This document shows, piece after piece, positions 5,534 to 6,590 of a stretch of 6,590 bases of DNA (the stretch's first letter is position 1; each line of letters opens with the position of its first letter). The stretch lies in assembly GCA_964607965.1 (NCBI GenBank), contig CAZSMH010000082.1:1-6590 (forward strand), written 5' to 3'. The DNA comes from SZUA-584 sp964607965. GTDB taxonomy: Bacteria; Bacillota; Clostridia; Christensenellales; SZUA-584. A model generated the notes under the pieces. The model was not told the DNA's origin. It saw nothing but the letters and a program-made list of their open reading frames with translations, and did no database searches. The translations under genes were made by a program, and so were the position numbers.

Positions 5534-6364
5534 ATGGATTACAAAATTGTAGCAGACAGCGGGTGTGACACAAATTTGGAGCTTAGGAAAGAGATCGGTG
5601 TGGAAATAGTGCCGTTTTCAATGACTTTGGGGAGAGAAACATTTATAGATAACGATGCCTTGGATGTCGATGATTTTATTGCTAAAATGAATACATACAA
5701 AGGTCAGGCAAGGTCATCCTGTCCTTCGCCGCAGGATTTTATTGACAGGTGCAGCAAAGGGGTTGTGAATTTTATTGTTACGCTTTCTTCAAAGCTATCC
5801 GGCTCGTACGACAGTGCCAATGTAGCCAAAGGCATTCTCTTTGAACAAGGAATAGAAGCATATGTATTTGATTCGAAAAGTGCTTCGGCAGGACAGCTGC
5901 TCGTCGTTAGGAAGATAAGAGAGCTGATAAACAAAGGAAACAAAAAAGCAGACATTATCAATTTAGCAGAAGATTTTATCGGCAGAATGAAGACTTTTTT
6001 TATACTTAACAACCTGGAAAATCTGATTAAAAACGGCAGGATGAGCAAGGTGGCGGGTTTAATTGCAGGGGTACTGAATATCCGGCCGATTTTAAGAGGA
6101 GATAAAAACGGTGAAATTGCATTGTTTTCTAAAGTAAGAGGTTCAAAAAACTCAATTCAAAAACTTGCCGACACCATTGGAGAAGTATGCAAAGACGTAA
6201 AAGATCAAATACTTGCGATAACTCATTGCAATGGCGCAGAGAAGGTAGCCGTATTAAAAAAAATAATTGAAGAGAAATATAATTTTAAAGATATTGTTAT
6301 TGCACCGACGCACGGACTAACCGGAATGTATGCCAACGAAGGCGGAATAGTGATAGCATTCTAG
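5534..6364 (+). CDS. DegV family protein (fatty-acid-binding, FakB-like)
   Basis: The 276-residue protein is a complete two-domain DegV/EDD protein. Family members bind a single fatty acid, and the FakB members present it to the kinase FakA for phosphorylation and entry into phospholipid synthesis; this member's role is inferred. The N-terminal domain starts MDYKIVADSGCD, then SSCPSPQDF (Ser61/Ser62 at the position of the lipid-carboxylate Thr), LSSKLSGSYDSA (Ser89) and DSKSASAGQ. The C-terminal domain has NLENLIKNGRMSK, LNIRPIL, KVRGSK, THCNGAEKV and a final PTHGLTGMYANEGG with His260 at the conserved His position. Ten of 11 arginines are AGA/AGG. The strong terminator upstream means it needs its own promoter; a TATGAT at 5500-5505 is the best -10 seen but has no good -35. 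No fakA-like gene is visible nearby, which is common because DegV paralogues are scattered. Family certain, ligand unknown. Confidence 0.94.
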   Translation: MDYKIVADSGCDTNLELRKEIGVEIVPFSMTLGRETFIDNDALDVDDFIAKMNTYKGQARSSCPSPQDFIDRCSKGVVNFIVTLSSKLSGSYDSANVAKGILFEQGIEAYVFDSKSASAGQLLVVRKIRELINKGNKKADIINLAEDFIGRMKTFFILNNLENLIKNGRMSKVAGLIAGVLNIRPILRGDKNGEIALFSKVRGSKNSIQKLADTIGEVCKDVKDQILAITHCNGAEKVAVLKKIIEEKYNFKDIVIAPTHGLTGMYANEGGIVIAF

Positions 6365-6465
6365 TTAAAAGTATTTTTGCGCTTTAAGCTTTCACTAAAG
6401 GAATTTGCCGGAGCGCAGCGCGGATAATTATGAAAAATTTGCACGATGTATTATTTGTGTTGCAG
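6365..6465. other. Convergent intergenic gap after degV
   Basis: This 101-base gap separates degV from the convergent gene at the right edge. It holds a TGCGCT/AGCGCA pair (6378-6383, 6412-6417) with a long loop and a locally GC-rich patch at 6407-6423, but no hairpin with an adjacent T tract on either strand. No clear terminator is seen for either gene. Confidence 0.45.
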
Positions 6466-6590
6466 TTATTTCCGTTCAATAAACCAGCGGTCTTCTTCGT
6501 AAAAAAGATATGTTTGTTTGCCGCATACAATACAGGTATAGCGTATGCCTATGCCCCCTGCCTTAAGGCTTGCCGCACGGCATACCTGCG
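6466..6590 (-). CDS. C-terminal end of an unrecognised Cys-x-x-Cys protein, 5' part outside the window
   Basis: On the minus strand an open frame enters from the right edge and ends at a TAA (6468-6466), giving the last 40 residues. It contains VCRAASLKAG, then YTCIVCGKQTYLFYEED and ends RWFIERK. The CIVC pair followed by Gly-Lys looks like one half of a zinc ribbon or knuckle; the other cysteine pair would lie upstream, and only one further Cys is seen here. Evidence for coding is the absence of stops, the balanced charged/aromatic ending and the motif, but 40 codons is short. It is convergent with degV. I do not recognise the family and propose no function. Confidence 0.55.
   Translation of the reverse strand, partial: QVCRAASLKAGGIGIRYTCIVCGKQTYLFYEEDRWFIERK

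Noticed and set aside
6378..6417. TGCGCT/AGCGCA pair as a shared terminator between degV and the convergent gene
   Set aside because: The loop would be 28 bases and neither arm is followed directly by a T tract on either strand.

Overview
The window looks like chromosomal DNA from a low-to-moderate GC Gram-positive bacterium, most likely a Clostridia-type Bacillota. The evidence is purine-rich Shine-Dalgarno sites (AGGAGG, AGGGAG, AAGGAG) about 7 bases before most starts, AT-rich intergenic DNA with sigma-A-like promoters, a class II xylose isomerase and a DegV-family lipid-binding protein. This placement is inferred from gene content and style, not from a database match.

The left part (1-3912) is a D-xylose catabolism locus, all on the minus strand, with transcription running from right to left. 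It holds an AraC-family regulator (3912-2932), a promoter-bearing gap (2789-2931), xylA (xylose isomerase, 2788-1478) and xylB (xylulokinase, from 1465, running off the left edge). xylA and xylB are 12 bases apart, and the xylB ribosome site touches the xylA stop, so they form one transcription unit. Together they convert D-xylose to D-xylulose and then to D-xylulose 5-phosphate for the pentose phosphate pathway. The regulator probably senses xylose or a related sugar. No transporter is visible.

A 423-base AT-rich gap (3913-4335) separates this locus from genes on the plus strand. It contains a convincing promoter for the regulator and a cluster of inverted repeats with a TATAAT box that may control the next gene to the right.

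The right part holds a beta-decarboxylating dehydrogenase of the isocitrate/isopropylmalate family (4336-5391), a strong intrinsic terminator, a DegV-family protein (5534-6364) and, convergent at the right edge, the C-terminal 40 codons of an unrecognised Cys-x-x-Cys protein.

The window is mostly ordinary metabolism, and I see no evidence of a new multi-gene system. The points most worth a second look are a sharp switch in arginine codon choice between the two halves, the mixed isopropylmalate-like and NADP-isocitrate-like signature of the dehydrogenase, an extra C-terminal tail on the AraC protein, and repeated sequence elements in the xylA and dehydrogenase promoter regions.
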